From positions 87,513-151,512 of the forward strand of contig NZ_JAJFAT010000005.1 of NCBI RefSeq assembly GCF_020711195.1: a stretch of DNA of 64,000 nucleotides, given 5' to 3'. The notes under the pieces are model-generated. The model was not told the DNA's origin and did no database searches. It worked only from the letters and a program-made list of their open reading frames with translations. The position numbers and the translations under genes are program-made. Shown here piece by piece: positions 1-10,440 of the stretch; the stretch's first letter is position 1, and every line of letters begins with the position of its first letter. The stretch comes from Halanaerobium polyolivorans. GTDB lineage: Bacteria > Bacillota > Halanaerobiia > Halanaerobiales > Halanaerobiaceae.

Positions 1-2061
<2,061 letters not shown>

Positions 2062-2134
2062 ATATTTCACAGCTTAATAATGGCAAAATTCTTTATTCGA
2101 AATAATTAGAATAATTATAATAAAACATTAAAAT

Positions 2135-2761
2135 CTAAAACTCCTCTAAACATTTTTTGGCTTTAATTAAATAAAGTGATTTATTCAGATATTCATAACT
2201 GGAATTAAGACAATTTTCAGCCATTAAATCTGTTAATTTATCAGGTAAATAGAAATTAACCGGTTCACCTGCCAATTTTTCAAAAAAGATAATAATTTTT
2301 GCAAAAATAGTCTGAGGGTTAAAATCTAAAATGTATATTTTACCACCCGGCTTTAATACTCGACTCGCTTCTGATAATGCAGCTTCTACTTCTCTAAAAT
2401 GATGTAGAGCATCAGAAATAGTTAAATAGTCAAAACTATTATCTGAAAAAGGTAAATCAGCACCATCTGCTAAAATTAAATCTAGTTTTTGCGCAAATTC
2501 TTTTTTTTCTGCTTTTTTGAGCATTGCTTTAGAAGGGTCAGCAATTGTTATCTCTACAGCTTCAGGTAGATGTTTTGCTAACTCACCTGTTCCTCCACCT
2601 AGATCTAATAATTGTTTAGGCTCATTTTGTGCATTAGCTTTTAAAATGTCTTCTAACTCTTCTGCTTCGATTTTTTCACCAAGCTTAACAAGTACTTTAT
2701 TATGTCCAGAAAGATTCATTGCCAGATCAAAAACGGGAGCGATTAGACTAAATAGATCCAT
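2135..2761 (-). CDS. Class I SAM-dependent methyltransferase
   Basis: A 208-residue protein with the Rossmann methyltransferase core: motif I LLDLGGGTGELAKHL (about 52-66), an acidic motif II ending in IADPS, LILADGADLPF (motif III region) and a YLTISDALHHF segment typical of the methyltransferase 11/UbiE-like group. The substrate cannot be told from sequence. It is a single gene between nifJ and a divergent secreted-protein pair. The ATG follows an AGAGGTGA ribosome binding site. Ubiquinone/menaquinone methylation is possible from the UbiE-like look, but no quinone genes are adjacent, so I leave it general. Confidence 0.85.
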   Translation of the reverse strand: MDLFSLIAPVFDLAMNLSGHNKVLVKLGEKIEAEELEDILKANAQNEPKQLLDLGGGTGELAKHLPEAVEITIADPSKAMLKKAEKKEFAQKLDLILADGADLPFSDNSFDYLTISDALHHFREVEAALSEASRVLKPGGKIYILDFNPQTIFAKIIIFFEKLAGEPVNFYLPDKLTDLMAENCLNSSYEYLNKSLYLIKAKKCLEEF

Positions 2762-2928
2762 CTTTTCACCTCTTCTACTTTATAGCTTTTATTTAAAAAT
2801 TGCTTTCTATTATAATTATATTTTAGCTCTTTAATTTTGTCTGTTAAACTGACTTCATTATTTTTTGCAGGATTTAATCTCAAGATGACGAAAATATAGT
2901 TATAAGTAAAAACAAGGGAGTGTTTATT

Positions 2929-4035
2929 ATGAGAAAAATAATCTTCTTTTCATTAATTTTTTTATTGTTCTTAACAACACCTTTAACTGCTGGGCAAAGA
3001 ATTCCTTTTCCAAATGATAATTTTCAGCAAATTACTCAAACGGAAACAGAAGTTTTAATTGCCTGGAATGGCAGTGAACAAATAATCACTGCAGCTGAAG
3101 AGCTTAAGCTTGAAACAGCTCTACATGATTTTAGTTTAGACATAAAACATAGAAGTTCCAGCCTTGATTTGATTAAAAGAGCTGAAGAATACTTAAGAAC
3201 TAAACAGTTAGAAAAAATTATCGATTTTGATCCCAGATTAGGTGAAAATGAAATAGCAATTAGACCTGGTGGTCCAGCTCAATCAAATGAAGCTCAACCA
3301 GCTAATTTTTTCCAGTTTGAAAGTGATAAATTATTCTATCCCTTAACAACTACCTTTGCTAATAGTAAAGAAAATTTGAATATTATTATCATATCAGATC
3401 AAGCCTTAGTTAATTTTAAAGGAGTTAAAGAAGAAGAGATTACAAAAAGACAGGGATCTTATTCAATCTCTAAGTCTGAAGTAGCCTATATTTCTTCTGA
3501 TATCGCAGAGCTTTTTGCAGAGGGAAATATCACGATCCATTCCTGGGGCTTCACGAACAAGGAGAAAGAGATTGATTCTGAGCTAATAATAAGCTCCAAT
3601 ATAGAAGAATTGTTTGAAAATAGCCTAGAAAGAAACGGAAATAAGTTTGTGGATGTATATCCACATCCTGATTATCCTTTTTCTGTAGAAGAAGAAATTG
3701 AGAGTTTAAGTGGGGTTTTAGAAAGTAGAATGGGCAGCAGAACTTATCCCTGGTTTGCTTATACAGTTGATGATTTAATTTTGCTTAATGCCAAATCTAA
3801 AGAACTACTGGGATCTTTTGCAGAAGAAGGAGAATATGTTACAATAAAAGGGTATAGAGATGGGGCTAAACTTTTTATGCGGGAGCCTTTGAGCAGAGAA
3901 TTGAATTTAGTAGATATTGGCCCAGGTTTTTATGTGACTGAAATTGAAGGCTGGGACTTTTATACTGGACGCTTAGTGCTTAATGACGGGAGTTTAGCAA
4001 GATCTAGAAGCAGCTTTTGGATTCCCCAAAAATAG
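2929..4035 (+). CDS. Secreted protein of unknown function (possibly DUF2330-like)
   Basis: A 368-residue protein with a clear signal peptide (MRKIIFFSLIFLLFLTTPLTAG, cleavage probably after TAG). The mature part has an early VLIAWNGSEQIITAAEELK segment and a central YPLTTTF...NIIIISDQALVNF segment. These remind me of DUF2330-type exported proteins, but that is a weak resemblance from memory. The ATG at 2929 is chosen because AAGGGAG (2914-2920) precedes it by 8 bases; a GTG at 2920 lies inside that site. The next gene, also secreted, begins 24 bases after the stop, so the two are probably cotranscribed and act in the envelope. Confidence 0.6.
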   Translation: MRKIIFFSLIFLLFLTTPLTAGQRIPFPNDNFQQITQTETEVLIAWNGSEQIITAAEELKLETALHDFSLDIKHRSSSLDLIKRAEEYLRTKQLEKIIDFDPRLGENEIAIRPGGPAQSNEAQPANFFQFESDKLFYPLTTTFANSKENLNIIIISDQALVNFKGVKEEEITKRQGSYSISKSEVAYISSDIAELFAEGNITIHSWGFTNKEKEIDSELIISSNIEELFENSLERNGNKFVDVYPHPDYPFSVEEEIESLSGVLESRMGSRTYPWFAYTVDDLILLNAKSKELLGSFAEEGEYVTIKGYRDGAKLFMREPLSRELNLVDIGPGFYVTEIEGWDFYTGRLVLNDGSLARSRSSFWIPQK

Positions 4036-4059
4036 AAATCAGGAGGGACTATTTTTTAG

Positions 4060-4545
4060 ATGATTTTAAAATTAATTATGGCTTTGTTTTTGATTTTTCT
4101 TTCTTTGTTTTTGCCCAAACAGATTATGGCTCAAGAAAATAGTTCCCTGTATTTCCATACAAGTATTTATACAACTCACTATACACCAAGGGATTATCAT
4201 AATAATCATCAAAATTTGATGGGCATAGAGTATCACTATCAAGATAAGAAGTTGAAAGGAATCTCATATTTTTTAAACAGCTATAGACAGCCTACCTGGT
4301 ATTTTTATTCTGGCAGATATTATCCGCTTTTTGAAAGAAGAGGGTTTAAGTTTAATGCTAAACTCACTTATGGAATAATTCACGGCTATGATGATGAAGG
4401 TGGAGAGCACAGTACCTGGATGCATAATATGGGAACCTTCCCTGGCTTTGTCTTTGGCTTTGGAATTGAAAAAGGTCCCTACAAATTGGAAATCCATCCT
4501 TTTGCAGATGCAGGTCTAATTACTACAATTGGTATAGAATTTTAA
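4060..4545 (+). CDS. Small exported, probably outer-membrane beta-barrel protein
   Basis: A 161-residue protein with a signal peptide (first about 24 residues, ending IMAQ) and a mature part of alternating hydrophobic strands that ends in a phenylalanine (TTIGIEF), as outer-membrane barrels do. The motif YHNNHQNLMGIEYHYQ followed by a GISYFLNSYRQPTWYFYSGRYY stretch matches, as I remember it, a proteobacterial exported family often mis-annotated as sn-glycerol-3-phosphate transporter. That link is recall, not a search. The ribosome binding site GGAGGG is rather far (about 12 bases) from the ATG. It is the second gene of a two-gene unit with the secreted protein before it. Confidence 0.6.
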   Translation: MILKLIMALFLIFLSLFLPKQIMAQENSSLYFHTSIYTTHYTPRDYHNNHQNLMGIEYHYQDKKLKGISYFLNSYRQPTWYFYSGRYYPLFERRGFKFNAKLTYGIIHGYDDEGGEHSTWMHNMGTFPGFVFGFGIEKGPYKLEIHPFADAGLITTIGIEF

Positions 4546-4572
4546 AAGCCCTCATAATTGAGGGCTATTTTA
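4543..4572. terminator. Bidirectional terminator between convergent genes
   Basis: A perfect hairpin AGCCCTC-ATAATT-GAGGGCT (4547-4566) is flanked by A/T runs on both sides, so it can serve the plus-strand secreted pair and the minus-strand ugd gene. Confidence 0.8.
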
Positions 4573-4586
4573 AGACTTGAGTTAAT

Positions 4587-5753
4587 TTAATTATTATTAA
4601 ATAAATCTCTTGTATAAACCTTATCTTCTACATCTTTGAGCTCATCACTCATTCTGTTAGCAACAATTACATCTGATTTTTCTTTGAAGTCAGCTAAGTC
4701 TTCAATAACTTTTGAACGGTAAAAATCATCATCTTCTAAAACCGGTTCATAGACTATTACTTCTATTCCTTTAGCCTTAATTCTTTTCATAACTCCCTGT
4801 ACAGATGACTGCCTAAAATTATCAGAGTCTTTTTTCATGGTTAATCTATATACCCCAACAACTTCTGGCTTCATTTGAATGACCATATCAGCAATATGAT
4901 CTTTTCTGGTCCTATTAGCATCAACAATAGCCTTCATAATATTATTGGGTACATCTTCATAATTAGCTAAAAGCTGCTTGGTATCTTTTGGCAGACAATA
5001 ACCACCATAACCAAAAGAAGGATTATTATAATGGTCACCAATCCTAGGGTCAAGACCTACTCCTTCAATAATTTGTCTGCTGTCTAAATTTCTGATTTCA
5101 GCATAGGTATCAAGTTCATTAAAAAAAGAAACACGCATAGCTAAATATGTATTAGCGAAAAGTTTAATTGCTTCTGCTTCTGTAGAATCAGTATACAAAG
5201 TTGGGATATCTTCTTTGATTGCACCTTCTTTGAGCAGCTCAGCAAACTTTTTTGCTCTCTCTGATTTTTCACCTATAATAATGCGAGAAGGATAAAGATT
5301 ATCATAAAGTGCTTTGCCTTCCCTTAAAAATTCAGGGGAAAAAATTATGTTTTCACTATCAAATTTTTTGCGCAGTTCTTTGGTATAACCAACAGGAACT
5401 GTTGATTTAATAATCATTACAGCATCTTCATTTAAAGATAAAACATTAGCAACAACAGCTTCAACTGTTCGAGTATTAAAATAATTTTGATCGGGATCAT
5501 AATTAGTAGGAGTTGCAATAATTACAAAATCAGCCTCTCGATATGCTTTAACTGCATCAGTTGTTGCAGTTAAGTTAAGTTCCTTGTTTTTCAAATAGTC
5601 TTCTAACTCAGCATCTACAATTGGAGATTCCTTTCTATTTATCATTTCCACTTTTTCTTCAACTATATCTACTGCTGTTACCTCATGATTTTGCGCTAAA
5701 AGCACTGCATTTGATAAACCTACATATCCTGCACCTGAAACAGTTATCTTCAT
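4587..5753 (-). CDS. ugd: UDP-glucose 6-dehydrogenase
   Basis: Oxidises UDP-glucose to UDP-glucuronate with two NAD+ and supplies a precursor for surface polysaccharides. The 388 residues match the short E. coli-type enzyme in length. Visible features are the N-terminal NAD-binding [10 protein letters not shown] (about 7-16), STVPVGYT (about 117-124), [15 protein letters not shown] (141-154) and the catalytic cysteine in [14 protein letters not shown] (Cys253). AGGGAG lies 8 bases before the ATG. It is a single-gene unit between two terminators. Other UDP-sugar dehydrogenases (ManNAc type) share the fold, but the length and motifs favour UDP-glucose. Confidence 0.9.
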   Translation of the reverse strand: MKITVSGAGYVGLSNAVLLAQNHEVTAVDIVEEKVEMINRKESPIVDAELEDYLKNKELNLTATTDAVKAYREADFVIIATPTNYDPDQNYFNTRTVEAVVANVLSLNEDAVMIIKSTVPVGYTKELRKKFDSENIIFSPEFLREGKALYDNLYPSRIIIGEKSERAKKFAELLKEGAIKEDIPTLYTDSTEAEAIKLFANTYLAMRVSFFNELDTYAEIRNLDSRQIIEGVGLDPRIGDHYNNPSFGYGGYCLPKDTKQLLANYEDVPNNIMKAIVDANRTRKDHIADMVIQMKPEVVGVYRLTMKKDSDNFRQSSVQGVMKRIKAKGIEVIVYEPVLEDDDFYRSKVIEDLADFKEKSDVIVANRMSDELKDVEDKVYTRDLFNNN

Positions 5754-5852
5754 TCTATCCGCTCCCTATCATTAAATAATTTTATTATTAAAGCTTATTA
5801 TAATTATTTCACAAATACTATTCTATTACAAAATCTTACCATTTTCAAGCAC

Positions 5853-5883
5853 AAAAAAGCCCTCTCTGCTAAAGAAAGGGCTT
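5853..5883 (-). terminator. Terminator of the small barrel gene
   Basis: On the minus strand AAGCCCTTTCTTT-AGC-AGAGAGGGCTT is followed by a T run, 31 bases after the stop codon at 5915. Confidence 0.8.
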
Positions 5884-5914
5884 AAATTACAGGCTATTAA
5901 CTTAAAATCAACTC

Positions 5915-6511
5915 TTAAAATTTAATTCCTAAGGAGATTGTAAATTTAGTGTATTTAAGATCTATATCTTCAAACTCATTCTCATTTTGTGCAGGTGTTA
6001 TTTCATTATTACCATTTCCGCTTTCAACTTCTATGCTGCTGTTATTGACTGTATAAAGCAGTTCTAAAAGATAGCGATCTTCAAATTCTATTCCCCCACC
6101 TAAGGCATAATAAAGCCCCCCACTTTCACTTTCAACATCTTCATCAATTGAAAATAGATTATAACCTAAGTGGCCAACAAAATAAAGAGGCTGTTCTGCC
6201 ATTCGATATTCACCCAGTAAATATATTGGTGTATAATTAAAACCTACATCTCCTGGGCCATCAGTAATGTCAACATCTCGTTCTAATTGATAAGTAATTC
6301 CTGCCCCATAACTAAAATTATCGGCTGCTGATAATCTGTATTCTGCAGTTAAAGAATAACCGCTTTCTACATCATAATCCTCTCCATCAATGTCCATTTC
6401 TCCACTCATATCATAACCAAGCCTAAATACAAAGTCTCCACCAGTTTGAGCTGCTGCCACCCCACTAAACACAATCAGAGAAATAACCAATAAAAATACC
6501 ACTTTTTTCAT
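5915..6511 (-). CDS. Outer-membrane beta-barrel protein (OmpW/OmpA-barrel-like)
   Basis: A 198-residue exported protein. The signal peptide is MKKVVFLLVISLIVFSGVAAAQ. The mature chain has about eight amphipathic strands separated by acidic turns (GEMDIDGEDYDVESGYSLTAEYRL, SYGAGITYQLERD, YALGGGIEFEDRYLLELLYTV) and ends with FTISLGIKF, the terminal aromatic residue used by barrel-assembly machinery. This suggests a small eight-stranded barrel, but no particular family is certain. It is a single gene with its own terminator, and TTAGGAGAGGAG precedes the ATG. It is part of the evidence that the organism has an outer membrane. Confidence 0.7.
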   Translation of the reverse strand: MKKVVFLLVISLIVFSGVAAAQTGGDFVFRLGYDMSGEMDIDGEDYDVESGYSLTAEYRLSAADNFSYGAGITYQLERDVDITDGPGDVGFNYTPIYLLGEYRMAEQPLYFVGHLGYNLFSIDEDVESESGGLYYALGGGIEFEDRYLLELLYTVNNSSIEVESGNGNNEITPAQNENEFEDIDLKYTKFTISLGIKF

Positions 6512-6740
6512 AACAAAACTCCTCTCCTAAGGGTGATTTAAAATAAATAAAATTATACTATAAGCTATTTCGACATTCTTTGATAAATACCTTCATAATT
6601 TTCTAAATTTTTTTAAATTATTACTAAGAGTTTTATAAAATTATAGTCAAAAGCAGGATTTTTAACTTTATCTTATAATAATGTATATAAGCTATTTAAT
6701 TAACTTATGCTAAGAAATATAATAAGAAATGAGGTCAAAC

Positions 6741-8021
6741 ATGAATTACCAGGCGCAAATAGATGCTTTTGTTGATTATTTTAAAAAAGCCGAAAGCAAT
6801 AAAAAAGATCATAAAATAGGAGTAGAGTTTGAGCATTTTGTTGTCCATAAAGATTTAAGTGCTGTAAGTTATTATGAAAACCAGGGTATAGAAGAACTAT
6901 TAAAAGAAATGGCCAAAAATAAATGGCAGCCTATTTATGAAGGTGAGCATTTGGTCGCTTTAAATAATAATCAGGCTGCTATTACTATTGAACCAGGGGG
7001 ACAGTTAGAAATTAGCATTAATCCTTTTGCTAAAATTGAGGCTATTGAAAAAATATATCTTTCTTTTTTAGCAGAGATTATCCCTATACTTGATAACTGG
7101 GAGCAAAAACTGCTGGCAATTGGCTATCAACCAAAGGATTCAATTGAAGATATTCCTCTTCTACCTAAAAAGCGCTATAAATACATGTATAAGTATTTTG
7201 CAGATAAAGGTCAATACGCTCATAATATGATGAAGGGAACAGCCTCCTTACAGCTCAGCATTGATTATGTAAATGAAAAAGATTATATAAAAAAGATGAG
7301 AAGCGCCTTTTTTTTAACACCTCTAATTTATTATCTTTTTGATAATACTCCTTTTTTTGAATCTGAAATTACAGCTCAGGCAAGTATGAGAGCAAAAATT
7401 TGGAATGGCTGTGATCCAGATCGCTCAGGAATTATCAATAATATATTTGAAAAAGAATTTGCTTATAGTGATTACGCAAAATATCTGCTTAATATGCCGC
7501 CAATATTGGCTAAAAAAGATGGAGAACTTGTTTTTACCGGCAATAAATTATTAAAAGAAGTAATGTTAAGTGATAAAAAAGAGGAAATAGAACATTTTCT
7601 TTCAATGGCCTTTCCTGATGTTAGAACTAAAAAATATATTGAAATTAGAGCAGCAGATGCTCTACCCTATCCCTATAATTTTGCTTTTATTGCTTTATTG
7701 AAAGGTTTATTTTGCCCGAAAAAAAATGTAGCGGAACTCTATAAATTATCACTGCAGTATAATCAAAAAGAGTTTTTAGAATTTAAGACAAAAATTATTA
7801 ATGATAAAGAAAATAAAGAAAGAGAAAGATTAATTAAAGAATTAATTTCTATGGCTGAGTCTTCTCTACCTCAAGCAGAGAAAAAATATTTAGCTCCACT
7901 TAAAAAAATATATAATAAATACGGAAAATTTAAAAATAAAACTCTTGAAAATATCAAAGCAGGTCAAAAAGATTATCTTGATTGGTGTATCTTAAATCAA
8001 AAGCAAACTTTTATTGGCTAA
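6741..8021 (+). CDS. gshA: Glutamate-cysteine ligase, GCS2 family
   Basis: Predicted to join glutamate and cysteine into gamma-glutamylcysteine using ATP. The 426 residues show the family's N-terminal KIGVEFEHFVV (metal/ATP-binding carboxylates), TIEPGGQLEIS (about 80-90), MMKGTASLQLSIDY and a late EIRAADALPYPYNFAF segment. The ATG at 6741 is preceded by GAGGT 5 bases away; an in-frame ATG at 6729 overlaps that site and is unlikely. No glutathione synthetase lies in the window, but cysK and cysE are within 6 kb. The product may be used as gamma-glutamylcysteine itself. EgtA-type or carboxylate-amine ligase roles are alternatives. Confidence 0.8.
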   Translation: MNYQAQIDAFVDYFKKAESNKKDHKIGVEFEHFVVHKDLSAVSYYENQGIEELLKEMAKNKWQPIYEGEHLVALNNNQAAITIEPGGQLEISINPFAKIEAIEKIYLSFLAEIIPILDNWEQKLLAIGYQPKDSIEDIPLLPKKRYKYMYKYFADKGQYAHNMMKGTASLQLSIDYVNEKDYIKKMRSAFFLTPLIYYLFDNTPFFESEITAQASMRAKIWNGCDPDRSGIINNIFEKEFAYSDYAKYLLNMPPILAKKDGELVFTGNKLLKEVMLSDKKEEIEHFLSMAFPDVRTKKYIEIRAADALPYPYNFAFIALLKGLFCPKKNVAELYKLSLQYNQKEFLEFKTKIINDKENKERERLIKELISMAESSLPQAEKKYLAPLKKIYNKYGKFKNKTLENIKAGQKDYLDWCILNQKQTFIG

Positions 8022-8048
8022 AAGATAATCACACTCGGCATACAAGGT

Positions 8049-8076
8049 AAAAGCAGCCTTCTCAGGCTGCTTTTTT
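8049..8076 (+). terminator. Terminator after gshA
   Basis: AAGCAGCC-TTCTCA-GGCTGCTT followed by a T run. The other strand also ends in TTTT, so it may work for the facing minus-strand gene too. Confidence 0.85.
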
Positions 8077-8136
8077 ATGATATATTCTACTAGTTGAATT
8101 TTGTGTTCTAAAAATCTTTGGCATTGACAATATCCT

Positions 8137-8772
8137 CTAGTTAATAACTAATCTCTGTAAATGTTTAAGCTCAAGTTCAAAGATCTCTCCTGCAGCTGGC
8201 CAAACAATTAGTTTTTCCTGGGCAAATTCTGCCTTGATGTCCTCGGCATTTTCTCTATTAATTAAATATAATTCTTCATCTTCTAAATATTCAATGCTTA
8301 TTATATTATTAAAATTAACATTTAAGGGACTACCCAAAGCTGTTTGAATACTAATGCTGTCACTCATTAAATTAGCAAAAAAGAAATCTCTATTTTTAGT
8401 TGTGATAGAAGCCTGCTTATTATTATCAAATCGGCTGCTTGAACGAAATTCTAGAGAATGAAGTTCATCACTGCTTATAGTTATTACACCATTTTGAGTC
8501 TCAAATCTTAATTCACTTAACAACTCACCTCTAAAACGATTATTTTCTACAGCCCTTAAAACAAAACTCCCATCTTCTCTAATTATATTATTTAAATAGT
8601 TGCTCTGTATATTGATTTCTGCATAATCAGTTCTAATTCTTAAACTATCGTTTAACAATTCACCCCTATAATTTTCTCCATTCTGTAGGCGGAGCTGATC
8701 TGCCATAACAGTACTTGAAAAAAATATTAACATCATTATTAAAATAGTTGAAATCACTATTTTCTTTTTCAT
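8137..8772 (-). CDS. Secreted protein built of four internal repeats
   Basis: A 211-residue protein with a signal peptide (ending TVMA, about residue 24). The mature part is almost wholly four degenerate repeats of 40-45 residues (about 25-65, 69-108, 120-162 and 166-210). Each has the pattern L-x-NG-x4-G-x-L-x5-I-x-T-x-x-G-x-I-x-I ending in an L/I-x-x-I/L strand, for example RLQNGENYRGELLNDSLRI and TTKNRDFFFANLMSDSISI. I know no name for it. The pattern suggests a repetitive beta structure acting in the periplasm or at the surface. GGGAGGT precedes the ATG. It lies 51 bases downstream of the YvlD-like membrane protein and is probably cotranscribed with it. Confidence 0.6.
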   Translation of the reverse strand: MKKKIVISTILIMMLIFFSSTVMADQLRLQNGENYRGELLNDSLRIRTDYAEINIQSNYLNNIIREDGSFVLRAVENNRFRGELLSELRFETQNGVITISSDELHSLEFRSSSRFDNNKQASITTKNRDFFFANLMSDSISIQTALGSPLNVNFNNIISIEYLEDEELYLINRENAEDIKAEFAQEKLIVWPAAGEIFELELKHLQRLVIN

Positions 8773-8823
8773 CTTTAATTGAACCTCCCTCTGTAGAAGA
8801 AATTATATTTATATTTTCAGATA

Positions 8824-9174
8824 CTATTTTTCCATCAAATCGTGTAAAAAGCTAGATACAATACTAATAATAATTGATGCCATAAAAGCTGAAAAGAAAC
8901 CACTAACAATAAATCCTGGCACTAAAACAGAAGTTAAAGCCAACATAATAGCGTTTATGACAAATAGAAATAATCCAAAAGTTAATATTGTAAAAGGTAT
9001 GGTTAAAATTGTAAAAATAGGTCTAATAAATCCATTCACAAAGCCTAAAACTACAGCAGCAAAAAAGCCAGCCCAAATCCCACTTACACTAATTCCAGGC
9101 AGTATATAAGCTGCAACTAATAAGGCTATCATGGTTGAAAATACTTTAGCAAAAAAACTTGAGTATCCTTTCAT
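8824..9174 (-). CDS. YvlD-like four-helix membrane protein (phage-holin/Mycobact_4TM family)
   Basis: A 116-residue integral membrane protein with four hydrophobic helices (about 9-27, 33-50, 57-80 and 87-110). The loop GFVNGFIRPIFTILTIPFTILTFGLFLFVINA is the hallmark of the PF04020/YvlD family. Function is unproven; in Bacillus the homologue sits in an envelope-stress operon. Start chosen at ATG 9174 because GAGGGGG (9181-9187) precedes it; an upstream TTG overlaps that site. The next gene on the same strand encodes the repeat-containing secreted protein, which also suggests an envelope role. Confidence 0.85.
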   Translation of the reverse strand: MKGYSSFFAKVFSTMIALLVAAYILPGISVSGIWAGFFAAVVLGFVNGFIRPIFTILTIPFTILTFGLFLFVINAIMLALTSVLVPGFIVSGFFSAFMASIIISIVSSFLHDLMEK

Positions 9175-9285
9175 AATATACCCCCTCAATCAACAAAACT
9201 ACTTATATATAAGTTCTTTGATTTTTAATTTATTCCTGCTTTTCTTTATTATATCATAAATTCATATACATTTTTAAAATTATAT

Positions 9286-9314
9286 TTGACAGCCAGAATA
9301 TGCTGTATTATAAT
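9286..9314 (+). promoter_or_regulatory. Consensus sigma-A promoter of cysK
   Basis: TTGACA (9286-9291), 17 bases, TATAAT (9309-9314): a perfect match. It is followed by three AAAGT-type direct repeats (9314-9330) in the presumed initial transcript. Confidence 0.85.
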
Positions 9315-9366
9315 AAAGTAAAGTAAAGTACTCAACTTTTATAAAATTTTAAGCAGGAGGCTCACA

Positions 9367-10278
9367 ATGATTCATAAAGATGTTACTAAATTAATTGGCT
9401 ATACACCAATGGTTCGCTTAAACAATCTAATAACAGATGATCAAGCAGAAGTTTTAGTCAAACTGGAAAGTTTTAATCCAGGTGGAAGTGTAAAAGATAG
9501 AATAGCAGTAAATATGATTGATAAAGCTGAAGAATCAGGTCAACTAAAAAAAGGTGGAGTAATTGTTGAGCCCACAAGTGGAAACACAGGTATAGGTATT
9601 GCAATGGTCGGTGCTGCAAGAGGATATAAAGTTATCTTGACCATGCCTGATTCAATGAGTGTAGAAAGAAGACAGATGCTGAAGGCATATGGAGCAGAAT
9701 TAGTTCTGACAGATGCTGCCAAAGGTATGAAAGGATCTATAGAAAAAGCAGAAGCAATTGCTGCCGCAAAAAATGGGGTTGTTCTTTCTCAATTTACAAA
9801 TGACGCTAATCCCAATGCCCATCGAGAAACAACAGCTTTAGAAATAATTAGAGATACAGAGGGCAGAATAGATCATTTTGTAGCTGGTGTTGGCACTGGT
9901 GGTACAGTAACTGGTGTTGGAGAAATACTTAAAAAAAGAATTAAAGATGTACAGATAACAGCAGTTGAACCTACAGATTCAGCAGTGATGTCTGGTCAAA
10001 AACCCGGACCACATAAAATAGCTGGAATGGGAGCAGGTTTTATACCTCAGGTTTTAAATACTGATATTATAGATAGAATCGAAAAAGTTAGTAATCAAGA
10101 AGCTTATGAAATGACACAAGTTTTAGCTAAAAAGGAAGGTCTTTTTGTAGGCATTTCATCTGGAGCAGCTATAACTGCAGCTCTCCGGTTAGCTAAAGAA
10201 TTAAGTAATGATAAACGAATTGTTGTAATAGCACCTGATACAGGTGAAAGATATTTAAGTACAGGTGTTTTTAATTAG
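9367..10278 (+). CDS. cysK: Cysteine synthase A (O-acetylserine sulfhydrylase)
   Basis: A PLP enzyme that makes L-cysteine from O-acetylserine and sulfide. The 303-residue length is typical. Lys43 in NPGGSVKDR is the PLP lysine, PTSGNTGIG (about 67-75) binds substrate, and GVGTGGTVTGVG (about 174-185) binds the PLP phosphate; the C-terminal GERYLSTGVF is also standard. CAGGAGG precedes the ATG. It has its own promoter and terminator. The partner cysE, which supplies O-acetylserine, is 1.4 kb downstream on the other strand with one gene between, so the cysteine pathway is clustered but not one operon. Confidence 0.96.
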   Translation: MIHKDVTKLIGYTPMVRLNNLITDDQAEVLVKLESFNPGGSVKDRIAVNMIDKAEESGQLKKGGVIVEPTSGNTGIGIAMVGAARGYKVILTMPDSMSVERRQMLKAYGAELVLTDAAKGMKGSIEKAEAIAAAKNGVVLSQFTNDANPNAHRETTALEIIRDTEGRIDHFVAGVGTGGTVTGVGEILKKRIKDVQITAVEPTDSAVMSGQKPGPHKIAGMGAGFIPQVLNTDIIDRIEKVSNQEAYEMTQVLAKKEGLFVGISSGAAITAALRLAKELSNDKRIVVIAPDTGERYLSTGVFN

Positions 10279-10318
10279 TTAAATCCGATAATTGAAATAG
10301 AGAATTTCCCCTGTTAAG

Positions 10319-10356
10319 AGCCCCGGAGGCCCCCCAACCTCTAGGGCTATTTTTTT
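10319..10356 (+). terminator. Terminator after cysK
   Basis: An imperfect stem (AGCCC...GGGCT with inner GGAGG/CCTCT pairing) ending in a seven-T run. Confidence 0.75.
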
Positions 10357-10440
10357 GCTTGTTATAATTATACTTTTGTCATATAATTAAGAAAACGTTT
10401 ATCTTTTAGCTAAGCAAAGATTTAATAGGAGGGTTATATT

